Part shown: one piece after another, positions 1-8,505 of the stretch
Position numbering within the stretch: position 1 is the first letter of the stretch
How the letters are laid out: each line of letters begins with the position of its first letter
Assembly (NCBI RefSeq): GCF_042679565.1
Contig: NZ_JBHTMY010000002.1
Coordinates: 434,001 to 498,000 of the forward strand
Length of the DNA: 64,000 bases
Reading direction: 5' to 3'
From: Namhaeicola litoreus
GTDB lineage: Bacteria; Bacteroidota; Bacteroidia; Flavobacteriales; Flavobacteriaceae
The notes under the pieces: generated by a model
The model's database searches: none
What the model was told of the DNA's origin: nothing
The model's input: only the letters and a program-made list of their open reading frames with translations
Translations under genes and position numbers: made by a program

Positions 1-1
1 T

Positions 2-13
2 TTTTTTAAACAA
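2..13. promoter_or_regulatory. partial copy of the carotenoid operator at the window edge
   Basis: The 12 bases TTTTTTAAACAA are identical to one end of the operator block in front of crtW (60047-60058 on the + strand). The other half would lie outside the window, so this could be a truncated operator for a leftward gene off the left edge or for the regulator at 77. It is AT-rich, so chance identity is possible. Confidence 0.3.
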
Positions 14-28
14 AAAAAGTAAAATAAT

Positions 29-54
29 TTTTAAGCATTTGATTTTAAGCATTT
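29..54 (+). repeat. 12-bp direct repeat upstream of first MerR regulator
   Basis: TTTTAAGCATTT occurs at 29-40 and again at 43-54, a period of 14 bp, ending 22 bp before the start codon at 77. Its place suggests an autoregulatory or activator binding site for the MerR/B12 regulator downstream. That is an inference from position only. Confidence 0.4.
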
Positions 55-76
55 TACACTCGTAAAAAAATAATTT

Positions 77-970
77 ATGACATATTCTATAGCAGAAGCA
101 GAGAGATTAACAGGTATTAAAGCACATACTTTAAGGATTTGGGAAAAGCGATATGACTTTTTAGTACCCGAAAGAACAGATACGAATATTCGATTCTTTA
201 GTGATGACCAGCTTAGGAAACTTATTAACGTGAGTATACTTATTCAAAACAAGCATAGAATTTCAACCATTGCCAGAATGGATGATGACGAAATCAATCA
301 AACAGTTTCTGGAATTCTAACTTCTGATGATACGAGTCATGACGAAATCATCAAGGCACTTGTAATGAGTATGCTAAAACTAGATGAGGCCGAATTTAAC
401 AACATCTTTAACAGGCAAATTTTAAAACAAGGCTTGGTAAATACCATTCTCCATATTATTTATCCATTTTTAGAGCAGGTAGGCGTACTCTGGGGAACAA
501 ACAAAGTTTTACCCGCTCAAGAACATTTTACATCCAATTTAATAAGGCAGAAACTTATATCCGCTTTTGAGAGCTTACCTCAACCGGCGCCTGATGCACC
601 AAAAATTGTTCTATTTCTTTTGGAAGATGAAAATCATGAAATTGCGCTATTGCTCGGTGCTTTTATTGCCAAAGATTTAGGTTGGAAAGTTTATTATTTG
701 GGACAAAATGTTCCTTCTGAAGACATAGCTACCCTAGTAGACTATTTAAACCCCAGGTTGCTGATGACCATGTTCATTATTCCCAGACCTAAAAAAAGAG
801 ATGATTCCTTTTGTGAAATGCTGGTCGAAAAAAATATGACTTTACTATATGGTGGAAATCCAAAGAGTTTTCCATGTACAATGGCTTCAGAAAATTTTGT
901 CGCCATAAAAAATCCCAATCATTTTATAGATTTTCTAAACCACAGTCTTGCTACAATGAAAGAAGTTTAG
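77..970 (+). CDS. MerR-family B12-binding regulator (CarH/LitR-like), copy 1
   Basis: 297-residue transcription factor. The N-terminal MerR helix-turn-helix spans about residues 1-70 (YSIAEAERLTGIKAHTLRIWEKRY). A four-helix B12-binding domain and a Rossmann-type cobalamin domain follow. The residues that define CarH photoreceptors are visible: W139, E149 and H150 in the LW...PAQEH segment, and H187 in ENHE as the likely lower cobalt ligand. In known CarH/LitR proteins, adenosylcobalamin holds the repressor on DNA in the dark and light releases it, switching on carotenoid genes. Its position just upstream of a crt operon fits that role. A second paralogue follows 68 bp later. Light sensing itself is inferred, not shown. 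Confidence 0.9.
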   Translation: MTYSIAEAERLTGIKAHTLRIWEKRYDFLVPERTDTNIRFFSDDQLRKLINVSILIQNKHRISTIARMDDDEINQTVSGILTSDDTSHDEIIKALVMSMLKLDEAEFNNIFNRQILKQGLVNTILHIIYPFLEQVGVLWGTNKVLPAQEHFTSNLIRQKLISAFESLPQPAPDAPKIVLFLLEDENHEIALLLGAFIAKDLGWKVYYLGQNVPSEDIATLVDYLNPRLLMTMFIIPRPKKRDDSFCEMLVEKNMTLLYGGNPKSFPCTMASENFVAIKNPNHFIDFLNHSLATMKEV

Positions 971-987
971 AATAAACGGTATAAAAC

Positions 988-1017
988 TTGCAACTTTGCT
1001 CATTTTGTTTAATTTTG
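988..1017 (+). promoter_or_regulatory. promoter of second MerR regulator
   Basis: TTG at 988-990 and TAATTTTG at 1010-1017 are separated by 19 bp, which matches the Bacteroidota housekeeping promoter pattern. TTGTTTAA at 1005-1012 equals the left half of the operator at crtI and crtW, so the gene may be under control of the same family of regulators. Confidence 0.5.
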
Positions 1018-1038
1018 TCCTGCACATCATTAATCAAA

Positions 1039-1935
1039 ATGAGTATAAAGACAACCTATTCGATCAAAGATCTAGAGCACCTAAGTGGGATCAAGGCACA
1101 CACCATTAGAATTTGGGAACGCCGATACAATTTATTCGAACCTAATCGAACAGATACAAACATCCGCACTTACGATCAAAAAACGCTTCAAAAATTGCTC
1201 AATGTGGTACTTTTACTCGAAAACGGTTATAAAATTTCCAAGATCTCAGAAATCAAAGAAAGCGATTTATATAGTATTACCCGAGAATTACAACTCAAAA
1301 AACACTCGAGTACTTACGCCCTGGACACTTTAAAATTAGCGATGCTAAATTTTGATAGGGTACTTTTCGAACAAGTGTACAATCAGCTGCTTGAAAAACA
1401 TGATTTTAGAGAGATTTTTGTAAATTACTTTATTCCTTTTCTCAATGAAATTGGGATGCTTTGGGTCACAAAGACGATTTCGCCTGCACACGAACACTTT
1501 ATTTCAAATTTAATTAAGCAGAAACTTCTTACAAATATTGAAAGGGTACAACATATGCCTTCTCAGCAAAAAGCGACATGGGTTCTTTTTCTGCCGCTCA
1601 ATGAAATTCATGAATTAGGGTTGATGTATATCCATTTTGAATTATTACTCAAAGGTTACAATTCTATTTACCTGGGTATGAGTACACCCATAGAAAACTT
1701 GTTAGATTTGCAAAGCGTTTATGACGATATTACATTTGTAAGCTATTTTACGGTAGAACCTACAGAAGATAAAATTCAGAATTATTTAGCCCATCTAAAC
1801 GAATTCATTTTAGAACCGAGAAATGAAAAATTACATATACTGGGAAAAAATAGCGAGTTTATTAGTGATAAAGCGCTAAATACCAGTATGATTAAGCACA
1901 AGACCTTAAAACATTTCTTAGAAGTGATAGAGTAA
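1039..1935 (+). CDS. MerR-family B12-binding regulator (CarH/LitR-like), copy 2
   Basis: 298 residues from the ATG at 1039. This start was chosen over an upstream TTG at 988 because the protein then begins MSIKTTYSIKDLEHLSG, matching copy 1, and because 988 lies inside the promoter. The layout is the same: MerR DNA-binding domain, helical B12-cap domain, cobalamin-binding domain. The photoreceptor residues are again present (W142, E152, H153 and ligand H191 in NEIHELG). The pair looks like an old tandem duplication, clearly diverged. Both copies keep the B12 ligands, so both may sense cobalamin or light. They could form heteromers or divide the targets between them. Confidence 0.9.
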   Translation: MSIKTTYSIKDLEHLSGIKAHTIRIWERRYNLFEPNRTDTNIRTYDQKTLQKLLNVVLLLENGYKISKISEIKESDLYSITRELQLKKHSSTYALDTLKLAMLNFDRVLFEQVYNQLLEKHDFREIFVNYFIPFLNEIGMLWVTKTISPAHEHFISNLIKQKLLTNIERVQHMPSQQKATWVLFLPLNEIHELGLMYIHFELLLKGYNSIYLGMSTPIENLLDLQSVYDDITFVSYFTVEPTEDKIQNYLAHLNEFILEPRNEKLHILGKNSEFISDKALNTSMIKHKTLKHFLEVIE

Positions 1936-2020
1936 AATTTTACGTATTTCTTTCCAATATTTTTTATTAACTTAACCCTATCCAAAGCAGAAGCTTATTT
2001 TTTTCGTTCAAAATTTGTTT

Positions 2021-2050
2021 TTGTTTAACTTTTTACTACTTTTGTTAAAC
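2021..2050 (+). promoter_or_regulatory. crtI promoter with 30-bp operator shared with crtW
   Basis: The block reads TTGTTTAA, 12 bases, then TTTGTTAAAC. It contains the inverted repeat GTTTAAC (2023-2029) and GTTAAAC (2044-2050). The -10 element TACTTTTG (2037-2044) sits inside it, and a TTG at 2015-2017 gives a 19-bp spacer. The start codon at 2053 is only 8 bases after the -10 element, so the transcript has almost no leader. A block of the same length, with 22 of 30 positions equal, lies before crtW. It is the best candidate binding site for the two MerR/B12 regulators. Confidence 0.65.
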
Positions 2051-2052
2051 AT

Positions 2053-3540
2053 ATGAAACGAACTATCGCTATTGTCGGATCCGGATTCTCCTCTATCGCA
2101 GCAGCATGCTACATGGCAAAAGCTGGGTATGAAGTGACTGTCTATGAGAAAAATAAAGATCTGGGTGGGAGAGCCAGACATTTTACCCATGAAGGATTTA
2201 CCTTTGATATGGGTCCAACTTGGTACTGGATGCCAGATGTTTTTGAACGTTTTTTTGGAGATTTTAATAAAAAACCATCAGATTATTACGAACTAGAAAG
2301 GCTTTCACCCGGTTATCGTGTTTATTTTGGTCAAAACGATTTTATAGATGTTGCAGCCAACATTAAACATATCATCTCAACATTTGAAGCAATAGAACCG
2401 GGAGCAGGACGTGAATTAGAAAAATTTATTGATAAAGCTGGGAAGAATTATGATGTTGCCATCAAAAACCTAGTATATAAACCCGGCCTTAGCCCCTTAG
2501 AGCTGGTATCGAAAGAAACTATTACAGAACTTAAACAATTTTACCTCACCATTAGTGATTATGTAAAAAAACATTTCAAAGACACTAGATTACAGCAAAT
2601 TCTTGAGTTTCCTGTTCTCTTTTTAGGTGCTAAACCCAGTAATACTCCTCTTTTCTACAGTTTTATGAATTATGCTGATTTGTTTTTGGGAACATGGTAC
2701 GCAAAAGGCGGAATGGCTTCTGTAGTTAAAGGAATGGTAGACTTGGCCATTGAACTCGGTGTTACTTTTAAAACAGATGCGAATATTTCAGCCATCAATG
2801 TGGATGAATCGGGAGCAGTATCTAGTATATATGTAAATAAAGAAATAATTCCGGTAGAAAGATTAATTTCAGGTGCCGATTACAAACATTCTGAAAGTTT
2901 ATTACCCGAAGAGTTTAGAGCTTACAGTGATTCGTTTTGGAACAAAAAAATTATGGCTCCTTCCTCACTGTTGTTTTATGTTGGTTTTGACAAAAAGTTA
3001 GACAACGTCCTACACCATACCTTATTTTTTGACACTTCTTTTGAAAAACATGCTAAAGAGATATATGATAATCCTGCTTGGCCTAAAGAACCCCTTTTCT
3101 ACGCTAGTTTTCCGAGTATGACCGATGAAACCGTTGCACCAGTTGGAAAAGAAGCCGCTATATTTTTAATTCCCCTTGCCCCCGATTTAGAAGATACAGA
3201 AGAACTAAGAGAAAAATATTTTCAAATCATTTTAACAAGATTAGAGAAATTAACCAACCAAACCTTATCTAATAAAATTCTCTTTAAAAAATCTTATTGT
3301 GTACAAGATTTTAAAGATGATTACAACTCATTTAAAGGCAATGCTTATGGCATGGCTAACACCCTTTTTCAAACCGCTTTTTTACGTCCAAAATTGAAAA
3401 GTAAAAAAGTGAAGAACTTATATTTTACCGGTCAACTTACTGTACCAGGACCGGGCGTACCCCCTTCCTTAATTTCAGGAAAATTAGTCTCAGAAATTGT
3501 CGTCAAACAAAACACTTTACATCATGAACCAGTTATTTAG
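2053..3540 (+). CDS. crtI: phytoene desaturase CrtI
   Basis: 495 residues, normal for bacterial CrtI. It desaturates phytoene stepwise to lycopene at the membrane using FAD. The N-terminal dinucleotide-binding motif is AIVGSGFSSIAAACYMAKAG, followed by the GGRAR segment. The C-terminal CrtI-type signature is visible near residues 455-480 (YFTGQLTVPGPGVPPSLISG). It is the first gene of the carotenoid operon and overlaps crtB by 17 bp, which suggests translational coupling. The promoter immediately upstream carries the shared operator. The two MerR/B12 genes upstream are the likely regulators. Confidence 0.97.
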   Translation: MKRTIAIVGSGFSSIAAACYMAKAGYEVTVYEKNKDLGGRARHFTHEGFTFDMGPTWYWMPDVFERFFGDFNKKPSDYYELERLSPGYRVYFGQNDFIDVAANIKHIISTFEAIEPGAGRELEKFIDKAGKNYDVAIKNLVYKPGLSPLELVSKETITELKQFYLTISDYVKKHFKDTRLQQILEFPVLFLGAKPSNTPLFYSFMNYADLFLGTWYAKGGMASVVKGMVDLAIELGVTFKTDANISAINVDESGAVSSIYVNKEIIPVERLISGADYKHSESLLPEEFRAYSDSFWNKKIMAPSSLLFYVGFDKKLDNVLHHTLFFDTSFEKHAKEIYDNPAWPKEPLFYASFPSMTDETVAPVGKEAAIFLIPLAPDLEDTEELREKYFQIILTRLEKLTNQTLSNKILFKKSYCVQDFKDDYNSFKGNAYGMANTLFQTAFLRPKLKSKKVKNLYFTGQLTVPGPGVPPSLISGKLVSEIVVKQNTLHHEPVI

Positions 3541-4363
3541 CGATGTCGCTTATTTATGCAGCCAGTCTGTAACTTCAAATTACAGCACCTCTTTTAGCTT
3601 GGCAGTTAAAATGCTCTCGCCTAAAATTCAAAAACCGATCCATGCCATCTATGGTTTCGTTAGATTTGCCGATGAAATTGTGGACACTTTTCATGAAACG
3701 GATCAGGAATTATTGCTCAACGAATTCGAAAGGGACCTTAATAATGCCATTGAGCGTAAAATAAGCTTAAATCCAATTCTTCATTCTTTCCAAGAAGTCT
3801 ATCATCAATACAACATTGACCGGGAAATGGTCGATGCCTTTTTGCACAGTATGCGCTTGGATTTACATCAAAAAAATTACAATTCTATGCAAGATTATAA
3901 TGAATACATCTATGGATCTGCAGATGTGGTTGGGTTGATGTGTTTAAAAGTTTTTGTTAATGGTGATCAGGCTACGTATAATGATTTAAAAGATGAAGCA
4001 ATGCGATTGGGCAGTGCATTTCAAAAAGTGAACTTTTTGCGCGATTTAAAGCAAGATTCTGATGAATTAAACAGAATTTATTTTCCGCATTTACAAGGTT
4101 CAGGATTAAACATAGAGACGAAAAAACAGATCATCGAAGAAATAGAAGAAGATTTTAGAATTGCCTATCAAGGTATAAAAAAATTACCTATCGAAGCGAA
4201 ATTTGGCGTTTATACAGCCTTTATTTATTACCAGAAATTGCTGCATAAATTACAGAAAACAAATGCGGAAGAAATAAAAACCAAAAGAATTAGAATTAAC
4301 AATCCTACCAAAATTAAACTTTTGCTTTCTTCTTATGTTAATTATAAATTAGATCTTATTTGA
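3524..4363 (+). CDS. crtB: phytoene synthase CrtB
   Basis: 279 residues from the ATG at 3524; an upstream in-frame start at 3497 lies deeper inside crtI and gives a tail not typical of the family. Condenses two geranylgeranyl diphosphates to phytoene. Two aspartate-rich motifs bind the Mg-diphosphate: D50-E-I-V-D54 in RFADEIVD and D174-LKQ-D178 in FLRDLKQD. The start overlaps the crtI end and the stop overlaps the next ATG (TGATG), so the genes are tightly coupled. The squalene/phytoene synthase fold is clear, and the context makes phytoene synthase rather than squalene synthase the right call. Confidence 0.96.
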   Translation: MNQLFSDVAYLCSQSVTSNYSTSFSLAVKMLSPKIQKPIHAIYGFVRFADEIVDTFHETDQELLLNEFERDLNNAIERKISLNPILHSFQEVYHQYNIDREMVDAFLHSMRLDLHQKNYNSMQDYNEYIYGSADVVGLMCLKVFVNGDQATYNDLKDEAMRLGSAFQKVNFLRDLKQDSDELNRIYFPHLQGSGLNIETKKQIIEEIEEDFRIAYQGIKKLPIEAKFGVYTAFIYYQKLLHKLQKTNAEEIKTKRIRINNPTKIKLLLSSYVNYKLDLI

Positions 4364-4860
4364 TGATTAAAAAGTTTTTATTTTTTGTCTTTTTAGGACT
4401 ATTAAATGTTCATGCACAACAGAATTTAGCATTTGTAAGAAATGAATTTCATAAGAATACAGAACAGTCATTAAAAAACATCTTAAACCTAACATTAACA
4501 GAAGGTGCTGAATACAACCAAATACTAGCCTATGTTGGTGCAAGTAATGCAAAAATGGCTTCTTACGTATCATCTCCGATAAGTAAATTAAAATATTTCA
4601 ACAAAGGCAAAGCAAAATTAAATGAAAGTCTTTCGAACATTAAAACCGTAGAAAGTACATACTTAAGATTGCTCATTCAATTAAATGCACCTTCCTTTTT
4701 AAACTACAACGATTTTATTGAAGAAGATTTGAGCTTTTTCGAGGAGCATATCAAAACAGATCCTCTACCCAATAGTTTTAAAAAGGAAATGGTTGATAAT
4801 TTAAAAGCAGGAAACACAAAAAGTGATTTGAACTCAAGACTCAATAATATTAAGTTTTAG
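4363..4860 (+). CDS. unknown secreted protein inside the carotenoid operon
   Basis: 165 residues from the ATG at 4363, overlapping the crtB stop codon. A preceding TTG at 4360 is a less likely start. An N-terminal hydrophobic stretch ending LNVHAQQ looks like a signal peptide, so the mature protein should be periplasmic or envelope-bound. The rest is mainly helical and polar, with no motif I recognise. Its position between crtB and crtZ, coupled to crtB, suggests a role in carotenoid synthesis, export or membrane placement, but nothing in the sequence shows the mechanism. Function is unknown. Confidence 0.85.
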   Translation: MIKKFLFFVFLGLLNVHAQQNLAFVRNEFHKNTEQSLKNILNLTLTEGAEYNQILAYVGASNAKMASYVSSPISKLKYFNKGKAKLNESLSNIKTVESTYLRLLIQLNAPSFLNYNDFIEEDLSFFEEHIKTDPLPNSFKKEMVDNLKAGNTKSDLNSRLNNIKF

Positions 4861-4869
4861 AAATCTCTC

Positions 4870-4907
4870 TATTTAATGACTCTTTATTTAATGAATAAGT
4901 ATCTTTG
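4870..4907 (+). promoter_or_regulatory. internal promoter and direct repeat upstream of crtZ
   Basis: The 10-mer TATTTAATGA is repeated at 4870-4879 and 4885-4894, a period of 15 bp. It is followed by a good Bacteroidota -10 element, TATCTTTG, at 4900-4907. This would give crtZ and the cyclase their own transcript, with the direct repeat placed as an activator or repressor site. It differs from the crtI/crtW operator. Confidence 0.5.
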
Positions 4908-4943
4908 TATTGCACGCAAGCATTTAATTTAAACCAACAACTT

Positions 4944-5399
4944 ATGACACTTTTAATTACCATTTTAATCACTTTTTTCTTGATGGAGGGAGTAGCTTGG
5001 GGTTTGCATAAATACGTCATGCATGGATTTTTTTGGAATCTACATGAAGATCATCACATAAGAACAAACCACGACTCTTTCTTTGAACGCAATGACACGT
5101 TTTTTATATTTTTCTCTATTCTTTCCATTGGTTCGTTTCTGATCTGGAAATTTTACGACTCATCAGTTTTTTTAGGCGTAGGAATTGGAATTTGTATTTA
5201 TGGTGTAGTCTATTTTATTATCCATGATCTTTTTATTCATCAACGAATCAAAATATGGAGGAATACAAAAAACCCCTATTTACGCGCCATTAGACGAGCG
5301 CATAAAATGCATCATAAACATACAGGAAAATATGATGGCGAATGTTTTGGAATGCTATGGGTACCATTTAAATATTACGAATCTGAATTCAAGGCCTAA
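4944..5399 (+). CDS. crtZ: beta-carotene 3-hydroxylase CrtZ
   Basis: 151 residues from the ATG at 4944; an earlier TTG at 4905 falls on the promoter. Membrane di-iron hydroxylase that adds 3-hydroxyl groups to the beta-ionone rings, giving zeaxanthin. The histidine clusters of the fatty-acid-hydroxylase superfamily are present: HKYVMH, HEDHH, HDLFIH and HKMHHKH, with hydrophobic helices between them. Its stop overlaps the ATG of the lycopene cyclase (TAATG). With CrtW elsewhere in the window acting on the same rings, the combined product could be astaxanthin. Confidence 0.95.
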   Translation: MTLLITILITFFLMEGVAWGLHKYVMHGFFWNLHEDHHIRTNHDSFFERNDTFFIFFSILSIGSFLIWKFYDSSVFLGVGIGICIYGVVYFIIHDLFIHQRIKIWRNTKNPYLRAIRRAHKMHHKHTGKYDGECFGMLWVPFKYYESEFKA

Positions 5400-6082
5400 T
5401 GTCGCTTTATTTTTGGATCAATCTTCTGTCGATTTCGGTTCCTTTTCTGGTCACCTTTCATCCCAGAATCAAGCTACACCATTATTGGAAAAGTTTGTTT
5501 TCGGCGATAGCTGTGAGTATGATTCCATTCATCATTTGGGACATTTATTTCACCAAGCAACAATATTGGGGCTTTAACCCTGATTATTTATCTCAAATCT
5601 ACATTTTAGGACTTCCGGTAGAAGAATGGCTTTTCTTTATTTGCATCCCATATGCCTGTGTTTTTACGCATGAATCTATTTTGGCGTTCAACAGAAATAT
5701 TTCCCTAAATGAAAAAACAACAAAATTAATCACATTTGGATTACTATTTTTTTTCATGGTGATGCTAATCCTGCATTATGATAAAGCCTATACTGCCGTA
5801 GATATGATTTTCGGCATCATCATTTTATCTATAGTCTATATCACTAATCTAAAATTACTGTCCTCTTATTACATCACTTTTTTAGTCATGTTGATTCCAT
5901 TTTTTATTGTGAACGGCGTACTAACAGGTACCGGCATAAATGAAGAGGTGGTTTGGTACAATAACGACGAAAACCTTGGAATTAGAATATTAACAATCCC
6001 TGTAGAAGATATAGCCTATGCTTTTTCTTTACTTCTGCTCAACTTATTGCTATTTAAAAAATTCAAACAGTACGACGTGTAA
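5399..6082 (+). CDS. lycopene beta-cyclase, fused CrtYcd type
   Basis: 227-residue polytopic membrane protein with about six to seven hydrophobic segments. It resembles the lycopene cyclase-domain proteins of Bacteroidota, in which the two halves of the actinobacterial CrtYc/CrtYd heterodimer are joined. The paired repeat motif is visible: PVEEWLFFI near residue 75 and PVEDIAYAF near residue 205, each beginning P-V-E-(E/D). It cyclises the ends of lycopene to give beta-carotene for CrtZ and CrtW. One base overlaps crtZ, so it belongs to the same operon. Confidence 0.92.
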   Translation: MSLYFWINLLSISVPFLVTFHPRIKLHHYWKSLFSAIAVSMIPFIIWDIYFTKQQYWGFNPDYLSQIYILGLPVEEWLFFICIPYACVFTHESILAFNRNISLNEKTTKLITFGLLFFFMVMLILHYDKAYTAVDMIFGIIILSIVYITNLKLLSSYYITFLVMLIPFFIVNGVLTGTGINEEVVWYNNDENLGIRILTIPVEDIAYAFSLLLLNLLLFKKFKQYDV

Positions 6083-6127
6083 TTTTTAGTCTTAATTGCA
6101 TATTAATTAGAAAAATAAAACATCAAA

Positions 6128-8503
6128 ATGGATCATAAACTAAAGTTGTTTATAAGTTTCTTTATCATTTCCCTAACGACTTTATTCGCGCAGGATAAAA
6201 TGACTTTGAGTGGAACAATTACTGATGCGCTCAATAATGAAACCTTAATTGGAGTAACCATTATTATTCCGGAATTAGGTACTGGTACAACAACGAATGA
6301 ATACGGCTTCTATTCCATATCCATACCCGAAGGTGAGTATACCATAGAAATTAGCTACATAGGGTTCGACCCCATATCTGAAACTATATTGCTCAATGAA
6401 AATATTAGAAAGAATTTTGCTCTTAATGAATCTAGTCAGCAACTCGATGAAATTGTACTTACAGATCAAACGGTAAAAGCAGAGATTCGAAGACCCGAAA
6501 TGAGTGTCAATAAACTTTCGATCAAAGAAATTAAAGAAATGCCCGTGATTTTAGGAGAAGCTGATATCCTTAAAAGTATCATTACACTTCCAGGTGTTAC
6601 AAATGCCGGAGAAGGTCAATCTGGATTTAATGTTCGTGGTGGTGGTGCAGACCAGAACCTGATACTTTTAGATGAAGCGACCATTTTTAATTCGTCGCAT
6701 TTATTTGGCTTTTTCTCAGTTTTTAACCCAGATGCGATAAAAGATCTCAAATTATACAAAGGAGGAATACCTGCCCGATATGGAGGAAGATTATCTTCTG
6801 TATTAGACATTTACCAAAAAGAAGGTAATAGCAACGGATTTCATATGAATGGCGGTATAGGAATTATTTCTAGTCGCTTACTGGCCGAGGGGCCAATCGT
6901 AAAAGATAGAGGATCATTCTTAGTCGCCGGAAGGGCTTCATATGCGCATCTTTTTCTGAAACTTACAGACAATCCAAACTCGGCCTACTTTTATGATCTC
7001 AATACCAAATTAAGTTATAGACTAAATGACAACAATAGCGTATTTATATCAGGATATTTTGGAAGGGATGTTTTTGATATCAACCAAAGCTTTCAAAATA
7101 CCTACGGCAATGCCGTGGTCAATTTGAGGTGGAATCACCTTTTCACTGATAAATTATTCTCGAATATGTCTTTTATTTATTCGGATTACTATTACGGACT
7201 TACGCTTGATTTTGTCGGATTTAACTGGGATAGTGGCATCAAAAATTACAACTTTAAATATGATTTTAAGCACTATTTAAACGATAAAATGAAACTTACC
7301 TATGGTTTAAATTCCATTTATTACGATTTCAATCCCGGTAAAATAGAACCAAATAGTCCCAATTCTGGTATAAATCCTGATCAGTTAGACAAGAAATATG
7401 CGTTTGAACCTGCTTTTTATATAGATGCGGAGCAACAAATATCTTCCAAACTTTCAGTTTCTTACGGACTGCGTTTTAGCATGTTCTATCGTCTAGGTGA
7501 ACAGAATATAAATGTGTACGAAAATGACCATGCGGTACTTTTTAATCCAGAATTCCAGATCTATGAAAAAGCAACTCCAATCGGTCAGGAATTTTATGAT
7601 AAGAATGAGGTGATTGCAAACTTCAATAATTTTGAGCCTCGTCTCGCAGTTTCATATGCTATAAATGATAATCAATCTGTGAAAGCGAGTTATAACAGAA
7701 TGAGTCAATATTTACATCTAATTTCTAATACCCAATCACCTACCCCATTAGATGTATGGGCTCCTGCTGATGATTTCTTAAAACCAGAAATTTTAGACCA
7801 GTTTGCCTTGGGTTATTTTCAAAATTTTAAAAATGATGTTTTCAGTTTAGAAGTGGAAACATTTTATAAAGAAATTCAAAACCGCTTGGATTATATAGAT
7901 GGTGCCAACTTAATTGCCAATAATGCGATAGAAGAAGTGGTTTTAAATGGAGAAGCGCGCGCATATGGTTTAGAAGTATTATTTCGAAAAAACATAGGAA
8001 AACTGAACGGTTGGCTATCTTACACCCTTTCGAGATCAGAACAAAGAGTAGAAGGAAGAACTCCCGAAGAAACAGGTATTAACAATGGTGATTGGTACCG
8101 AACAGGTTATGATAAGTTACATGATTTATCCATGGTAGGTAATTATAGATTGAACCAAAAATGGAATTTTAGTGCAAACTTTGCTTTACAATCTGGTCAA
8201 CCTGTCACCTATCCAAATGGTCAATACCAATACCAAGGAATTTCGGTTCCCAGTTTTGGTGCGCGAAATGCAGATAATTTACCCATTTATCACCACCTGG
8301 ATATTTCTGCAACTCTGACACCCAAAAAAAATCTTCAAAGAAATTGGCAAGCTGAATGGGTCTTTGGAATTTACAATGTTTATAATAGGAGAAATGCAGC
8401 TTCGATTACATTTAGACAAAATCAAGAAACAGGAGCCAATGAAGCACTTCGTTTATCGATTTTTGGAATAGTCCCAAGTGTTACTTATAATTTTAAATTT
8501 TAG
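6128..8503 (+). CDS. TonB-dependent outer-membrane receptor with carboxypeptidase-D-like N-domain
   Basis: 791 residues. A signal peptide ends near SLTTLFAQ, followed by a carboxypeptidase-regulatory-like beta domain (about 25-105), a plug domain (about 125-230, including NVRGGGADQNLILLDEA) and a 22-strand-type barrel ending in an aromatic-rich tail (VTYNFKF). Imports an unknown ligand across the outer membrane with TonB energy. Only 2 bp separate it from the DUF4249 lipoprotein gene, a common Bacteroidota pairing. The 45-bp gap after the lycopene cyclase means it could also be read from the carotenoid operon. Substrate cannot be told from sequence. Confidence 0.92.
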   Translation: MDHKLKLFISFFIISLTTLFAQDKMTLSGTITDALNNETLIGVTIIIPELGTGTTTNEYGFYSISIPEGEYTIEISYIGFDPISETILLNENIRKNFALNESSQQLDEIVLTDQTVKAEIRRPEMSVNKLSIKEIKEMPVILGEADILKSIITLPGVTNAGEGQSGFNVRGGGADQNLILLDEATIFNSSHLFGFFSVFNPDAIKDLKLYKGGIPARYGGRLSSVLDIYQKEGNSNGFHMNGGIGIISSRLLAEGPIVKDRGSFLVAGRASYAHLFLKLTDNPNSAYFYDLNTKLSYRLNDNNSVFISGYFGRDVFDINQSFQNTYGNAVVNLRWNHLFTDKLFSNMSFIYSDYYYGLTLDFVGFNWDSGIKNYNFKYDFKHYLNDKMKLTYGLNSIYYDFNPGKIEPNSPNSGINPDQLDKKYAFEPAFYIDAEQQISSKLSVSYGLRFSMFYRLGEQNINVYENDHAVLFNPEFQIYEKATPIGQEFYDKNEVIANFNNFEPRLAVSYAINDNQSVKASYNRMSQYLHLISNTQSPTPLDVWAPADDFLKPEILDQFALGYFQNFKNDVFSLEVETFYKEIQNRLDYIDGANLIANNAIEEVVLNGEARAYGLEVLFRKNIGKLNGWLSYTLSRSEQRVEGRTPEETGINNGDWYRTGYDKLHDLSMVGNYRLNQKWNFSANFALQSGQPVTYPNGQYQYQGISVPSFGARNADNLPIYHHLDISATLTPKKNLQRNWQAEWVFGIYNVYNRRNAASITFRQNQETGANEALRLSIFGIVPSVTYNFKF

Positions 8504-8505
8504 TT

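Noticed and set aside
1085..1333. 82-codon frame inside the second MerR gene
   Set aside because: Shadow of the regulator, which has clear domain matches in its own frame.
5224..5577. Open frame of 117 codons overlapping crtZ and the lycopene cyclase
   Set aside because: It lies in another frame across two well-supported genes and has no features of its own.
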